Origin: Parvularculaceae bacterium
GTDB lineage: Bacteria > Pseudomonadota > Alphaproteobacteria > Caulobacterales > Parvularculaceae
Direction of reading: 5' to 3'
Length of the DNA stretch: 5,626 bases
Assembly (NCBI GenBank): GCA_027080545.1
Contig: JALWRV010000227.1
Coordinates: 1-5,626, forward strand
Below, piece after piece: positions 1-5,626 of the stretch. A program made the translations under genes and the position numbers. Within the stretch, counting starts at the first letter, position 1, and each line of letters begins with the position of its first letter. The notes beneath the pieces were generated by a model. The model was not told the DNA's origin. It saw nothing but the letters and a program-made list of their open reading frames with translations, and made no database searches.

Positions 1-1215
1 CTGTTTAGCCTGTCCATCGCCCATGTGGATTGTGACAGTTTCTTCGCTTCCGTGGAAAAACGCGACCGACCAGAATTACGCGACCGACCGGTGATTGTTG
101 GCGGCGCCGGCCAACGCGGGGTGGTCACAGCCGCCTGCTATATTGCCCGCACCTATGGGGTCAAATCCGCCATGCCCATGGCCCGTGCACGATCCTTGTG
201 CCCAGAAGCGGTGATTATCCCCCCCAGCCGGAACAAATATAGCCTCGCCTCCAAGCAAGTTTTCGAGATCATGGAGCACATAACCCCCCTGGTCCAGCCG
301 GTTTCCATTGATGAGGCCTTTCTCGATCTGAGCGGCACCGAAAGCCTGCACCAAGCCCCCGCGGCGGTGGTGTTGGCAAAATTAGCAAAAACCATCCATG
401 ACGAGGTTGGCATTAGCGTATCCATCGGGCTTGCCCCGAATAAATTTCTCGCCAAGCTGGCCTCCGGCCTCGACAAGCCGTTGGGTTTTAGTGTGATCGG
501 CGAACGAGAAAAAATATCCCGGCTTGCCCCCCTACCCGTGCGGGCGATTTACGGGGTTGGGCCGGCATTTGCCCGCAAGTTGGCAACCCACAATATTCAT
601 ACGATCGGCGATGTGCAAAAAATGCTCCCACGGGATCTCGCCAAGGCCTATGGTGAGCAGGGTTATCGTTTGGCCCGTCTGGCACAAGGCGAGGATGCCC
701 GCAAAGTCACCAAAGGGGGCCCCACCAAATCTATCTCCAGCGAAACCACTTTTGATCAGGATATTATGAACCTGCAAGCGCTAGAAAACCATCTATGGCA
801 TTTGGCCAGCAAGGTTTCCGCCAGTTGCAAACGCAAACATCTGGTTGGCCGTGTCATCACCTTGACCCTTAAAACCGCCCGCTTTCAACGGCTTACCAGA
901 CGCAAAAGCCTAGACCATCCCACCCAATTGAAAACCCGTATCTACCAAGCCGCCAGCGGGCTATTACGCACCCATCTGGCGGGGGCCGATAGGCCGGAGC
1001 CCTATCGCCTCATCGGCGTTGGGGTTTCAGAACTCTCCGAAGCCGCCCCCCTAGAGCAACAAAGCCTGTTCCCAGACCCCGATGCCGATTTAAAAAGACA
1101 AGAGCAGATGATTGACCATTTGCAAGAAAAATTTGGCTCTGACATTATTGGCATTGGCCGTGACTGGCTTAAAAGACCAAGACAATCCGGAAAGAATGAC
1201 AAAAAGGAACCTTGA
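1..1215 (+). CDS. dinB: DNA polymerase IV (Y-family), 5'-truncated by the window edge
   Basis: Error-prone Y-family translesion polymerase that copies past damaged bases, normally recruited by the beta sliding clamp. The frame is open from base 1 and reads LFSLSIAHVDCDSFFASVE, so the GTG at 25 encodes the conserved Val before the first catalytic Asp and is not the start; the true start lies upstream, as expected for alphaproteobacterial forms with an N-terminal extension. Numbering from that Val: catalytic Asp2, Phe-Phe 6-7 (steric-gate position), SIDEAF with Asp96-Glu97 (palm carboxylates), the conserved stretch around IGLAPNKFLAKLAS 134-147, a helix-hairpin-helix thumb around YGVGPAFARKL 176-186, and a little-finger domain at about 235-340. 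QQSLF at 345-349 fits the clamp-binding consensus and is followed by a tail with FGSDIIGIGRDW. All visible catalytic residues are present. It heads the run and abuts the next gene (TGA then ATG). Any LexA-type control would lie outside the window. Confidence 0.96.
   Translation: MFSLSIAHVDCDSFFASVEKRDRPELRDRPVIVGGAGQRGVVTAACYIARTYGVKSAMPMARARSLCPEAVIIPPSRNKYSLASKQVFEIMEHITPLVQPVSIDEAFLDLSGTESLHQAPAAVVLAKLAKTIHDEVGISVSIGLAPNKFLAKLASGLDKPLGFSVIGEREKISRLAPLPVRAIYGVGPAFARKLATHNIHTIGDVQKMLPRDLAKAYGEQGYRLARLAQGEDARKVTKGGPTKSISSETTFDQDIMNLQALENHLWHLASKVSASCKRKHLVGRVITLTLKTARFQRLTRRKSLDHPTQLKTRIYQAASGLLRTHLAGADRPEPYRLIGVGVSELSEAAPLEQQSLFPDPDADLKRQEQMIDHLQEKFGSDIIGIGRDWLKRPRQSGKNDKKEP
1204..1208 (+). 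promoter_or_regulatory. Ribosome binding site of the RidA-family gene
   Basis: AAGGA seven bases before the ATG at 1216, lying inside the last codons of dinB. It supports this start and means ribosomes finishing dinB terminate directly next to the new start. Confidence 0.6.
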
Positions 1216-1692
1216 ATGAGCCACACCACACAACAGATTGAACAAAGACTTGCCGAGCTTGACCTCACCCTGCCGCAAGCCGCTAGCCCGGTCGCCAACT
1301 ATGTGCCCTATGTTCAAACCGGCAATCTGATACATATCTCCGGTCAACTCTCAATCGGGCCCGACGGGTTGATCATGGGTAAAATAGGCAGCGATCTCAA
1401 CAGTGAAAAGGGCGCCGAAGCCGCACGCTTTTGCGCTTTGAATTTGATCGCTCAATTGTTCAACGCGCTTGACGGTGATTTATCAAGACTTCGTCGGGTG
1501 GTGCGCCTTGGAGGGTTTGTTCAGTGCAATAGTGACTTTACGGACCATCCGAAAATCATCAACGGGGCGTCTGACTTGATGGTCGCCTTGTTTGGTGATG
1601 ATGGTCGCCACGCTCGGGCTGCCGTCGGGGTGCCGTCATTACCATTGGGCGCGGCGGTTGAAATTGACGGGCTGTTTGAAGTTAAAACATGA
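1216..1692 (+). CDS. RidA/YjgF/YER057c/UK114-family protein
   Basis: Small cytosolic protein of the RidA superfamily. Founding members hydrolyse reactive enamine/imine intermediates released by PLP enzymes such as threonine dehydratase, and act as trimers with active sites between subunits. At 158 residues it is longer than classical RidA (about 130) and resembles the subgroup annotated as 'YjgF-like' with an extended N-terminus (about 1-30). Family landmarks are the GNLIHISGQ strand (37-44), the acidic DLSRLRRVVRLGGFV helix-strand (88-102), and the C-terminal HARAAVGVPSLPLGAAVEID (132-151). Arg134 and Glu149 match the spacing of catalytic Arg105 and Glu120 of Escherichia coli-type RidA, so deaminase-type chemistry is plausible. 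It starts at the ATG directly after the dinB stop and overlaps the next gene by ATGA, suggesting translational coupling on both sides. The exact substrate cannot be told; members of this longer subgroup are mostly uncharacterised, so I give no gene symbol. Confidence 0.93.
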   Translation: MSHTTQQIEQRLAELDLTLPQAASPVANYVPYVQTGNLIHISGQLSIGPDGLIMGKIGSDLNSEKGAEAARFCALNLIAQLFNALDGDLSRLRRVVRLGGFVQCNSDFTDHPKIINGASDLMVALFGDDGRHARAAVGVPSLPLGAAVEIDGLFEVKT

Positions 1693-2864
1693 GCAAGCGA
1701 TTAGAGGAAAGAAATGATGGCCTGCATGCAGATTTTCTTTCCAGCATCGCTGATATCGCCAAATCGGACTGGGATCGTCTCGCCGACCCAGTAAACCGCC
1801 CCTTTAACCCGTTTGTCAGCCATGATTTTTTAAACCTTCTTGAGGAATCCGGCACGCTTTGTCCTGAAACGGGCTGGCAACCGCACCATCTTGTCTTGCG
1901 CGATGGCGATAAGGCCGTCGCCGCCATGCCGCTTTATTTCAAATCCCATAGTCAGGGAGAATATGTTTTCGACCATAGCTGGGCTGATGCCTATGAACGG
2001 GCAGGCGGACACTATTATCCAAAACTTTTAAGCGCCGCCCCCTTTACCCCGGTTTCCGGGCCACGCCTACTGGCCCCGAGGGAAGATTTATGTCGCCTCT
2101 TAGCCCACACCGCTCGCAGCCATTGTGAAACATTGGGGCTTTCTTCTCTGCATATCAATTTCATCACCCCAGCGGAAAAAGACCTTCTCACCCATGAGGG
2201 TTTCTTGATCCGAACAGGGTTGCAATATCACTGGTTTAACGAACAATATCAAAATTTCGATGATTTCACCGCCACCCTCACCGCCCGAAAAAGAAAATCA
2301 TTACGGCGAGAGCGGCGTACCGTCCGCGATCATGGTCTCGAAATTGAGCTTGTACAGGGCAAAGATATTCGAGAACATCATCTCGATCATTTCTGGGCCT
2401 TTTATCAAGATACGGGGGCCCGCAAATGGGGACATCCCTATCTCACCCGTCAGGCTTTCAGCCTTTTGGCCGAACGCATGGGGGCGCACCTATTGTTTAT
2501 TTTTGCGCGCCATCAGGGGGAATATATTGCTGGGGCCATGAATATGATCGGTTCGGATAGTCTTTATGGGCGCTATTGGGGATGCCGCCAGCCCATACCG
2601 CATTTGCATTTCGAACTATGCTATTATCAAGCAATTGACTATGCCATTGCCCATGGTCTGAACCGCGTGGAAGCTGGGGCCCAGGGCGAGCACAAGTTGG
2701 GGCGCGGCTATAAACCAGTGGAAACCTGGTCTGCCCACCATATCACCCATGAGGGTCTGCGCGAGGCCGTAGGCCATTTTGTCCGTCAGGAACAATCAGC
2801 GATTGCCCATGAGGCAGAGATATTGTCAACTTATACCCCGTTCAAAAAAGGAAATCAGCGCTGA
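1689..2864 (+). CDS. FemAB-like / GNAT-fold acyltransferase family protein (COG3146, DUF482 type)
   Basis: A 391-residue protein that I recognise as the COG3146 / PF04339 'FemAB-like' family, often labelled peptidoglycan biosynthesis/recognition or GNAT N-acetyltransferase; the true substrate is unknown. Recognition rests on the N-terminal NPFVSHDFLNLLEESG (40-55), the WADAYERAGGHYYPKLLSAA segment (98-117) followed by PFTPVSGPRLL (118-128), a strongly basic patch ARKRKSLRRERRTVR (199-213), and the C-terminal signature GRYWGC (294-299) ... HFELCYYQAIDYAI (307-320) ... EAGAQGEHKLGRGYKPVETWS (328-348). These fit two tandem GNAT-like lobes as in FemAB enzymes. No signal peptide or membrane segment is visible, so a cytosolic location is likely. 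The ATG overlaps the RidA-family stop (ATGA), with only a weak GAAG upstream, so translation probably depends on coupling. It ends in a TGATG overlap with the next gene. Aminoacyl or acyl transfer is an inference from fold only. Confidence 0.9.
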   Translation: MSKRLEERNDGLHADFLSSIADIAKSDWDRLADPVNRPFNPFVSHDFLNLLEESGTLCPETGWQPHHLVLRDGDKAVAAMPLYFKSHSQGEYVFDHSWADAYERAGGHYYPKLLSAAPFTPVSGPRLLAPREDLCRLLAHTARSHCETLGLSSLHINFITPAEKDLLTHEGFLIRTGLQYHWFNEQYQNFDDFTATLTARKRKSLRRERRTVRDHGLEIELVQGKDIREHHLDHFWAFYQDTGARKWGHPYLTRQAFSLLAERMGAHLLFIFARHQGEYIAGAMNMIGSDSLYGRYWGCRQPIPHLHFELCYYQAIDYAIAHGLNRVEAGAQGEHKLGRGYKPVETWSAHHITHEGLREAVGHFVRQEQSAIAHEAEILSTYTPFKKGNQR

Positions 2865-3094
2865 TGAAAACCATCGCCAAATATCAATCCCCGGAAGAAG
2901 CACGGATTGCTCTCAGTTTTTTGCAAGCCAACGGCATTCATGCTTTTTTACCCGGCTCGGAAACCCTCGCCAATTTCCCCCCACTCGCCTACGGGGTCAC
3001 TGGCTATCAATTAATGGTACCAGAAGACGAATATGACAAAGCACTCGCCTTATTACAAAATCCACCACAAGCAGACAAACCGGAGGATCAGTAA
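2864..3094 (+). CDS. DUF2007 domain protein (putative signal-transducing protein)
   Basis: A 76-residue protein matching the DUF2007 pattern (PF09413): MKTIAKYQSPEEARIALSFL, where a strand runs into an 'EA..a..fL' helix; then NGIHAFLPGSE (23-33), GYQLMVP (47-53), and a second helix DEYDKALALL (55-64). The alternating strand-helix-strand order fits the small ferredoxin/PII-like fold proposed for the family. No catalytic residues, cysteines or membrane segments are seen, and it lacks the zinc-ribbon tail some members carry. Its start codon shares one base with the stop of the acyltransferase gene (TGATG), with AAGGA about 11 bases upstream. It abuts the HIT gene (TAA|ATG). Function is not known for the family; 'signal transducing' is only a database label. 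The position suggests a regulatory or partner role for a neighbouring enzyme, but that is speculation. Confidence 0.85.
   Translation: MKTIAKYQSPEEARIALSFLQANGIHAFLPGSETLANFPPLAYGVTGYQLMVPEDEYDKALALLQNPPQADKPEDQ
3082..3087 (+). promoter_or_regulatory. Strong ribosome binding site of the HIT gene
   Basis: GGAGGA seven bases before the ATG at 3095, within the last codons of the DUF2007 gene. It is the best Shine-Dalgarno match in the window and fixes the HIT start; this gene may be translated more strongly than its upstream neighbours. Confidence 0.75.
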
Positions 3095-3529
3095 ATGTCC
3101 CTGAGCGTTTCTTATGATGAAAACAATATTTTTGCCAAAATTTTGCGCGGGGAAATCCCCAACAGTACGGTTTATGAAGATGAAGAGGTCTTGTGCTTTA
3201 TGGATCTGTTCCCACAAGCGCCGGGTCATTGCCTCATTATCCCCAAGAAAGAAAAGGCAACCAATTTTCTTACCGCCACCCCTGAAACCTTGACTATATT
3301 GATGGAGCGAAGTCAAAAAATTGCGAGAGCCGTGGTCAAAGCTCTCAAACCGGACGGGTTTCGCATCATCCAGTTTAATGGCACAGCGGCCGGTCAAACC
3401 GTGTTTCACCTGCATTTTCATATTCTGCCCATCTATGAAAACCACCCCCTCAAACCCCATGGCAGCAAGCCCGCCGACCTTGATGAATTAAGCCATCTGG
3501 CACAAAAAATCGCTGCCGCCATAGAATGA
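3095..3529 (+). CDS. HIT-family (histidine triad) nucleotide hydrolase/transferase
   Basis: Cytosolic histidine-triad protein of 144 residues. The family hydrolyses or transfers nucleoside monophosphates, for example AMP-lysine and other phosphoramidates (HinT branch) or dinucleoside polyphosphates. The N-terminal NNIFAKILRGEIPNSTVYED (10-29) is the classic HinT-like opening. It is followed by the FMDLFPQAPGHCLIIPK segment (35-51), NGTAAGQTVFHLHFHIL (95-111) with triad His105, His107 and His109, and a short helical C-terminus. His107 and His109 would be the central and catalytic positions. No zinc-binding cysteines are seen near the N-terminus. Length and motifs fit alphaproteobacterial HIT proteins that are usually annotated only as 'HIT family protein'. 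It ends the closely coupled run; the next plus-strand gene starts 55 bp later. The exact substrate cannot be read from the sequence. Confidence 0.95.
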   Translation: MSLSVSYDENNIFAKILRGEIPNSTVYEDEEVLCFMDLFPQAPGHCLIIPKKEKATNFLTATPETLTILMERSQKIARAVVKALKPDGFRIIQFNGTAAGQTVFHLHFHILPIYENHPLKPHGSKPADLDELSHLAQKIAAAIE

Positions 3530-3584
3530 CCAGAGATCAAGGTTTGGCTTGCCAAGTGCGGCTGAACTGATTAACCACGAGCCC
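3530..3584. other. Short intergenic gap before the SDR gene
   Basis: A gap of 55 bp, the longest non-coding stretch in the window if the SDR starts at 3585. It holds a perfect 5-bp inverted repeat TTGGC-TT-GCCAA (3544-3555) with no following T-run, so it is not a convincing intrinsic terminator. I see no clear -35/-10 pair. The SDR is probably read through from the upstream genes. Confidence 0.5.
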
Positions 3585-4328
3585 ATGACTGAACTAGATT
3601 TTACCGGAAAAACCATTTTCATCACTGGCGCCTCCAGAGGCATTGGCAAGGGGGCAGCACTGGCCTTCGCCAAGGCTGGGGCCGATATCATTGCCTTGGC
3701 CAAGAATAAAGCCGCGCTGGAAGAGCTGGATGATGAAATAAGCGCCATGGGTCGCCATTGTGCCCTCATTGCCGCGGACCTCACCAATGAAGAAGCCATG
3801 CACCAGCTCGGCACCATTCTAAGCGGGCGCTTTGAAGCCATTGACGCCGTAATCGCCAATGCTGGCATTCTCGGCCCTCTCTCAACCCTCACCGATATTG
3901 ATCAAAAGCTTTGGGATATAACCCTCAAGACCAACCTCACCGCCAATTGGCATTTGATCCGAGAGCTAGACCCGCTTTTACGCAAAGCCGCAGACCCGCG
4001 CATGGTGTTTATATCCACCGGTACTACCACCAGCTTCAAACCTTATTGGGGGGCCTATACGGTCTCCAAAGCCGGCCTAGAAGCCATGGCCAAAACCTAT
4101 GCGCAAGAGGCCGGACCGTTTGGGGTTAAAGTATCCATCCTCAATCCCGGTCCTACCCGCACCAAAATGCGGGCCAAGGCCTTTCCCGGCGAAGACCCCA
4201 TGAGCCTTCCTCATCCGGACGAAATAGCCCCACTGATTTTGCAACTTGCCTCACCGCTTTATCAAGGTGAAGGCCAGCGCATTAATTTTCAGGATTGGCG
4301 GTCAGGCAAAGATAGCGTGCAAAGCTAA
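3585..4328 (+). CDS. SDR-family NAD(P)-dependent oxidoreductase
   Basis: Classical short-chain dehydrogenase/reductase of about 247 residues, a typical family length; substrate unknown. I chose the ATG at 3585, which gives MTELDFTGKTIFITGASRG, the usual short lead into the first Rossmann strand. An in-frame TTG at 3549 with AAGG upstream would add 12 residues. Numbering from the ATG: TGASRGIG 14-21 (cofactor loop), AADLT 63-67 (adenine-binding Asp65), NAG 92-94, Asn117 of the SDR tetrad, and Tyr158-Lys162 in YTVSK. No Asp ends the second beta strand (LAKNKAAL), which suggests NADP(H) preference. The residue 13 before the Tyr, normally the catalytic Ser, is Thr145 (FISTGTT). The PG-PTRTKMRAKAFPGEDP loop follows. 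The nearest relatives I recall are alphaproteobacterial SDRs of the YciK-like sort with SSG at that place. The 3' end overlaps the convergent ATP12 gene by 47 bp. Confidence 0.9.
   Translation: MTELDFTGKTIFITGASRGIGKGAALAFAKAGADIIALAKNKAALEELDDEISAMGRHCALIAADLTNEEAMHQLGTILSGRFEAIDAVIANAGILGPLSTLTDIDQKLWDITLKTNLTANWHLIRELDPLLRKAADPRMVFISTGTTTSFKPYWGAYTVSKAGLEAMAKTYAQEAGPFGVKVSILNPGPTRTKMRAKAFPGEDPMSLPHPDEIAPLILQLASPLYQGEGQRINFQDWRSGKDSVQS
4282..4328. other. Tail-to-tail coding overlap of SDR and ATP12 genes
   Basis: The last 47 bases of the SDR gene (TAA at 4326-4328) are also the antisense of the last codons of the ATP12 gene (its stop is TTA at 4282-4284 on the plus strand). No stem followed by a T-run is evident in or beside it, so each transcript must run into the opposite gene. 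Confidence 0.85.
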
Positions 4329-5046
4329 CCAACTCTCGCGCCTGTTCACCACGCCGCACTAAGGCTTCTTCATCTTCGCCCCATTGGCTTTCTTGATAGG
4401 TTTCCCCCAAATGCGACGCAGCAAAAATATCGGCGGCCTGCTGCTCCGCATCCCGCAACTCTGTTATATTTGCCCGCTCCAATAAAGCCATTGCCAACAC
4501 CACAGACTCAAGCTGTTCGCAGGCTAGGGCAAAAACCATTTCGCGAGAGCGGTCCAACCCCCTCATAAAACGCTTCAAAGCATCGCGGCTTTTTTGTGAA
4601 AGAACAATGCCCCCTAATCCCGTCGTGCGCGGCAAATCGACCCCTTGCGCGTCTCGCGCCCAATCGCAAAAGGGATCCCATATCTGCGATTCCAGCGCCA
4701 CTAAGGCTTCTGGTTGGCTAGCCCGAAAAGATAATAAATCCGTCTCGATAAAGCGCCAAGGCGTCTCGCGCCATTTTTGATGAACTCCTGCATCCGCATC
4801 AAGAAACGTCATGTGCAAGCGGGTGAGCGGCATAGATAAAAAATCAATATCCTCTCCCTGCTCTTGCCATTCCTGTCTAATCGCTTCTGCCAAGCTCGGG
4901 GGCTCAATCAGGAAATCATGGCGCTTGGGTGTTTTAGCCACCCGCCCATCAAGCAACAGGACAGACCCTTTTGCTTTTTCATCTAAAGCTACCTGCTTAT
5001 AAAAACGCGATAGCTTGTTTTTGGTTTTATTGGCCAACTCAACCAT
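4282..5046 (-). CDS. ATP12-family F1-ATPase assembly chaperone
   Basis: Homologue of mitochondrial Atp12, which binds the F1 alpha subunit before it joins the alpha3-beta3 hexamer; cytosolic in bacteria. At 254 residues it is full length. Family landmarks in order: RFYKQVAL (14-21), LLLDGRVAKTPKRHDFLIE (30-48), LAEAIRQEWQEQGEDIDF (52-69), MPLTRLHMTFLD (72-83), RFIETDLLSFRA (98-109), WDPFCDWA (123-130), a helical middle with LACEQLESVVLAMAL (174-188), and the C-terminal ESQWGEDEEALVRR (219-232) with the conserved WG-D-EA pattern. The start ATG at 5046 overlaps the end of the upstream pseudouridine synthase gene by 8 bp, and only a weak GGAA lies upstream, so it is probably translated by coupling. 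The stop lies inside the convergent SDR gene. I would call it atp12-like; no standard bacterial symbol is firmly established. Its presence is a good sign of an alphaproteobacterium. Confidence 0.95.
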   Translation of the reverse strand: MVELANKTKNKLSRFYKQVALDEKAKGSVLLLDGRVAKTPKRHDFLIEPPSLAEAIRQEWQEQGEDIDFLSMPLTRLHMTFLDADAGVHQKWRETPWRFIETDLLSFRASQPEALVALESQIWDPFCDWARDAQGVDLPRTTGLGGIVLSQKSRDALKRFMRGLDRSREMVFALACEQLESVVLAMALLERANITELRDAEQQAADIFAASHLGETYQESQWGEDEEALVRRGEQARELVSFARYLCLTANPEN

Positions 5047-5626
5047 GATCTGGCCATTCCAATTTTGGTTTGCGCGGGAAATTGAAAAATTTCCAGCTTT
5101 CCAGCATGTGGCCGGTCAACGGCGCGACAAAGCTTATCTTCTTACGGGTTTGCGGATGGGGAAACGACATTTCAGCGCAAAACAGATGCATTTTAGGGCT
5201 TACCCCTTCGATCCGCGCCCGCTCGCCACCATATTTTTTATCCCCGATGATCGGCACGCCGACAGCGGCGCAATGGACCCGTAATTGATGGGTGCGCCCG
5301 GTTAGGGGACGCAAAGCAACAAAACTGACAGAGCCCGCCTCTTCCACGGTTTGAAAATCCGTAAGCGCTTTTTTGCCATCCATCACGGCTTGCACTTTTT
5401 CAATTTCCCGGTCGGCTTTATTATTCGAGATGGTTTTTCGCTTGGCAATCGGCAAATCTATGCGGCCCTCGCGCGGCACAGGCACGCCCGCCACCAGCGC
5501 CCAATAGGTTTTATCAACCTGATGGCGCTGGAAAAATTCTCCCAACGCCTTGGCACTTTTGCGACTTTTAGCCAACACCAACAACCCACCCGTATCGCGA
5601 TCAAGCCGATGCACCAAGCGTGGCCG
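5039..5626 (-). CDS. rluC: RluA/RluC-family 23S rRNA pseudouridine synthase, 5'-truncated by the window edge
   Basis: Converts specific uridines of large-subunit rRNA to pseudouridine. The frame is open to the right edge (RPRLVHRLDRDTGG), so the TTG at 5617 encodes the conserved Leu of this motif and is not a start; the N-terminal part, including any S4 domain, is outside. Numbering from the first visible codon: HRLDRDTGGLLVLAKS 6-21 with catalytic Asp9 (bases 5602-5600), KTYWALVAG 39-47, and LTGRTHQLRVHCAAVGVPI 108-126 followed by GDKKYGG 128-134, all core RluA-family motifs. The C-terminal 195 residues are intact. The HRLDRDT motif and overall pattern look more like RluC (U955/2504/2580 in E. 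coli) than RluD, but which uridines are modified cannot be settled without the N-terminus; the symbol is tentative. It overlaps the downstream ATP12 gene by 8 bp (ATGGTTGA), implying one transcript whose promoter lies beyond the right edge. Confidence 0.93.
   Translation of the reverse strand, partial: RPRLVHRLDRDTGGLLVLAKSRKSAKALGEFFQRHQVDKTYWALVAGVPVPREGRIDLPIAKRKTISNNKADREIEKVQAVMDGKKALTDFQTVEEAGSVSFVALRPLTGRTHQLRVHCAAVGVPIIGDKKYGGERARIEGVSPKMHLFCAEMSFPHPQTRKKISFVAPLTGHMLESWKFFNFPRKPKLEWPDHG

Noticed and set aside
219..225. Run of seven C (and several runs of six C elsewhere in dinB) as a phase-variation tract
   Set aside because: The runs are short, encode ordinary Pro-containing conserved segments and keep the frame intact; nothing suggests switching.
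2188..2756. A 14-base repeat TCACCCATGAGGGT at 2188-2201 and 2743-2756
   Set aside because: Both copies encode Thr-His-Glu-Gly in the same frame of one gene, and flanking residues show no wider similarity, so it is probably coincidence of codon use.
3053..3460. Minus-strand ORF of 135 codons antisense to the HIT gene
   Set aside because: It mirrors a clearly conserved plus-strand gene and its translation shows no recognisable domain; it is a shadow frame.
3544..3555. Inverted repeat TTGGC-TT-GCCAA between the HIT and SDR genes as a terminator
   Set aside because: The stem is only 5 bp with a 2-base loop and there is no following T-run; it is too weak for an intrinsic terminator.
3549..3584. 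TTG at 3549 as the SDR start
   Set aside because: It has an AAGG nearby, but the added 12 residues lie before the usual family start and MTELDFTGKTIFITGAS is a typical SDR N-terminus. It cannot be fully excluded.
3488..3892. Minus-strand ORF of 134 codons antisense to the SDR gene
   Set aside because: The Ser/Ala/Met-rich low-complexity translation is typical of an antisense frame of an Ala-rich gene.
1..5626. Mobile element, CRISPR, toxin-antitoxin or defence system
   Set aside because: All coding sequence is accounted for by housekeeping-type families, with no direct-repeat arrays, transposase or integrase motifs, or tRNA.

Overview
The window reads as ordinary chromosomal DNA from an alphaproteobacterium with intermediate base composition (GC near one half by eye). 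The strongest taxonomic marker is a full-length ATP12-type F1-ATPase assembly chaperone, a family known from alphaproteobacteria and mitochondria. The DNA polymerase IV also has the alphaproteobacterial-style lead-in 'LSIAHVDCDSFF', in which the palm domain is entered after upstream residues instead of at the start Met. Coding density is very high. There is no RNA gene, mobile element, CRISPR array, origin or long non-coding stretch; the largest gap is about 55 bp.

Layout. Positions 1-3529 hold a tightly packed plus-strand gene run: dinB (5' end outside the window), a RidA/YjgF-family protein, a FemAB-like/GNAT acyltransferase-fold protein (COG3146 type), a small DUF2007 protein and a HIT-family nucleotide hydrolase/transferase. 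Junctions are abutting stop-start (TGA|ATG, TAA|ATG) or overlapping (ATGA, TGATG), which points to one translationally coupled operon. After 55 bp comes a plus-strand short-chain dehydrogenase/reductase (SDR), most likely starting at the ATG at 3585. It converges with a minus-strand pair: an RluA/RluC-family 23S rRNA pseudouridine synthase (5' end beyond the right edge) followed, with an 8-bp overlap, by the ATP12 chaperone. The SDR and ATP12 genes overlap tail-to-tail by 47 bp, leaving no room for an intergenic terminator.

How the genes may work together. Pol IV (lesion bypass), RidA (hydrolysis of reactive enamine/imine intermediates) and HIT (hydrolysis of adenylylated adducts and nucleotides) loosely share a damage-repair or housecleaning theme. 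That link is inference; such packing is also common among unrelated housekeeping genes. The minus-strand pair couples ribosome modification with ATP synthase assembly.

I found no evidence of an undescribed defence, mobile or biosynthetic system. The points most worth checking are a Thr in place of the catalytic Ser of the SDR, the 47-bp convergent coding overlap, the five-gene coupled run containing two poorly characterised genes, and the direct rluC-atp12 overlap.
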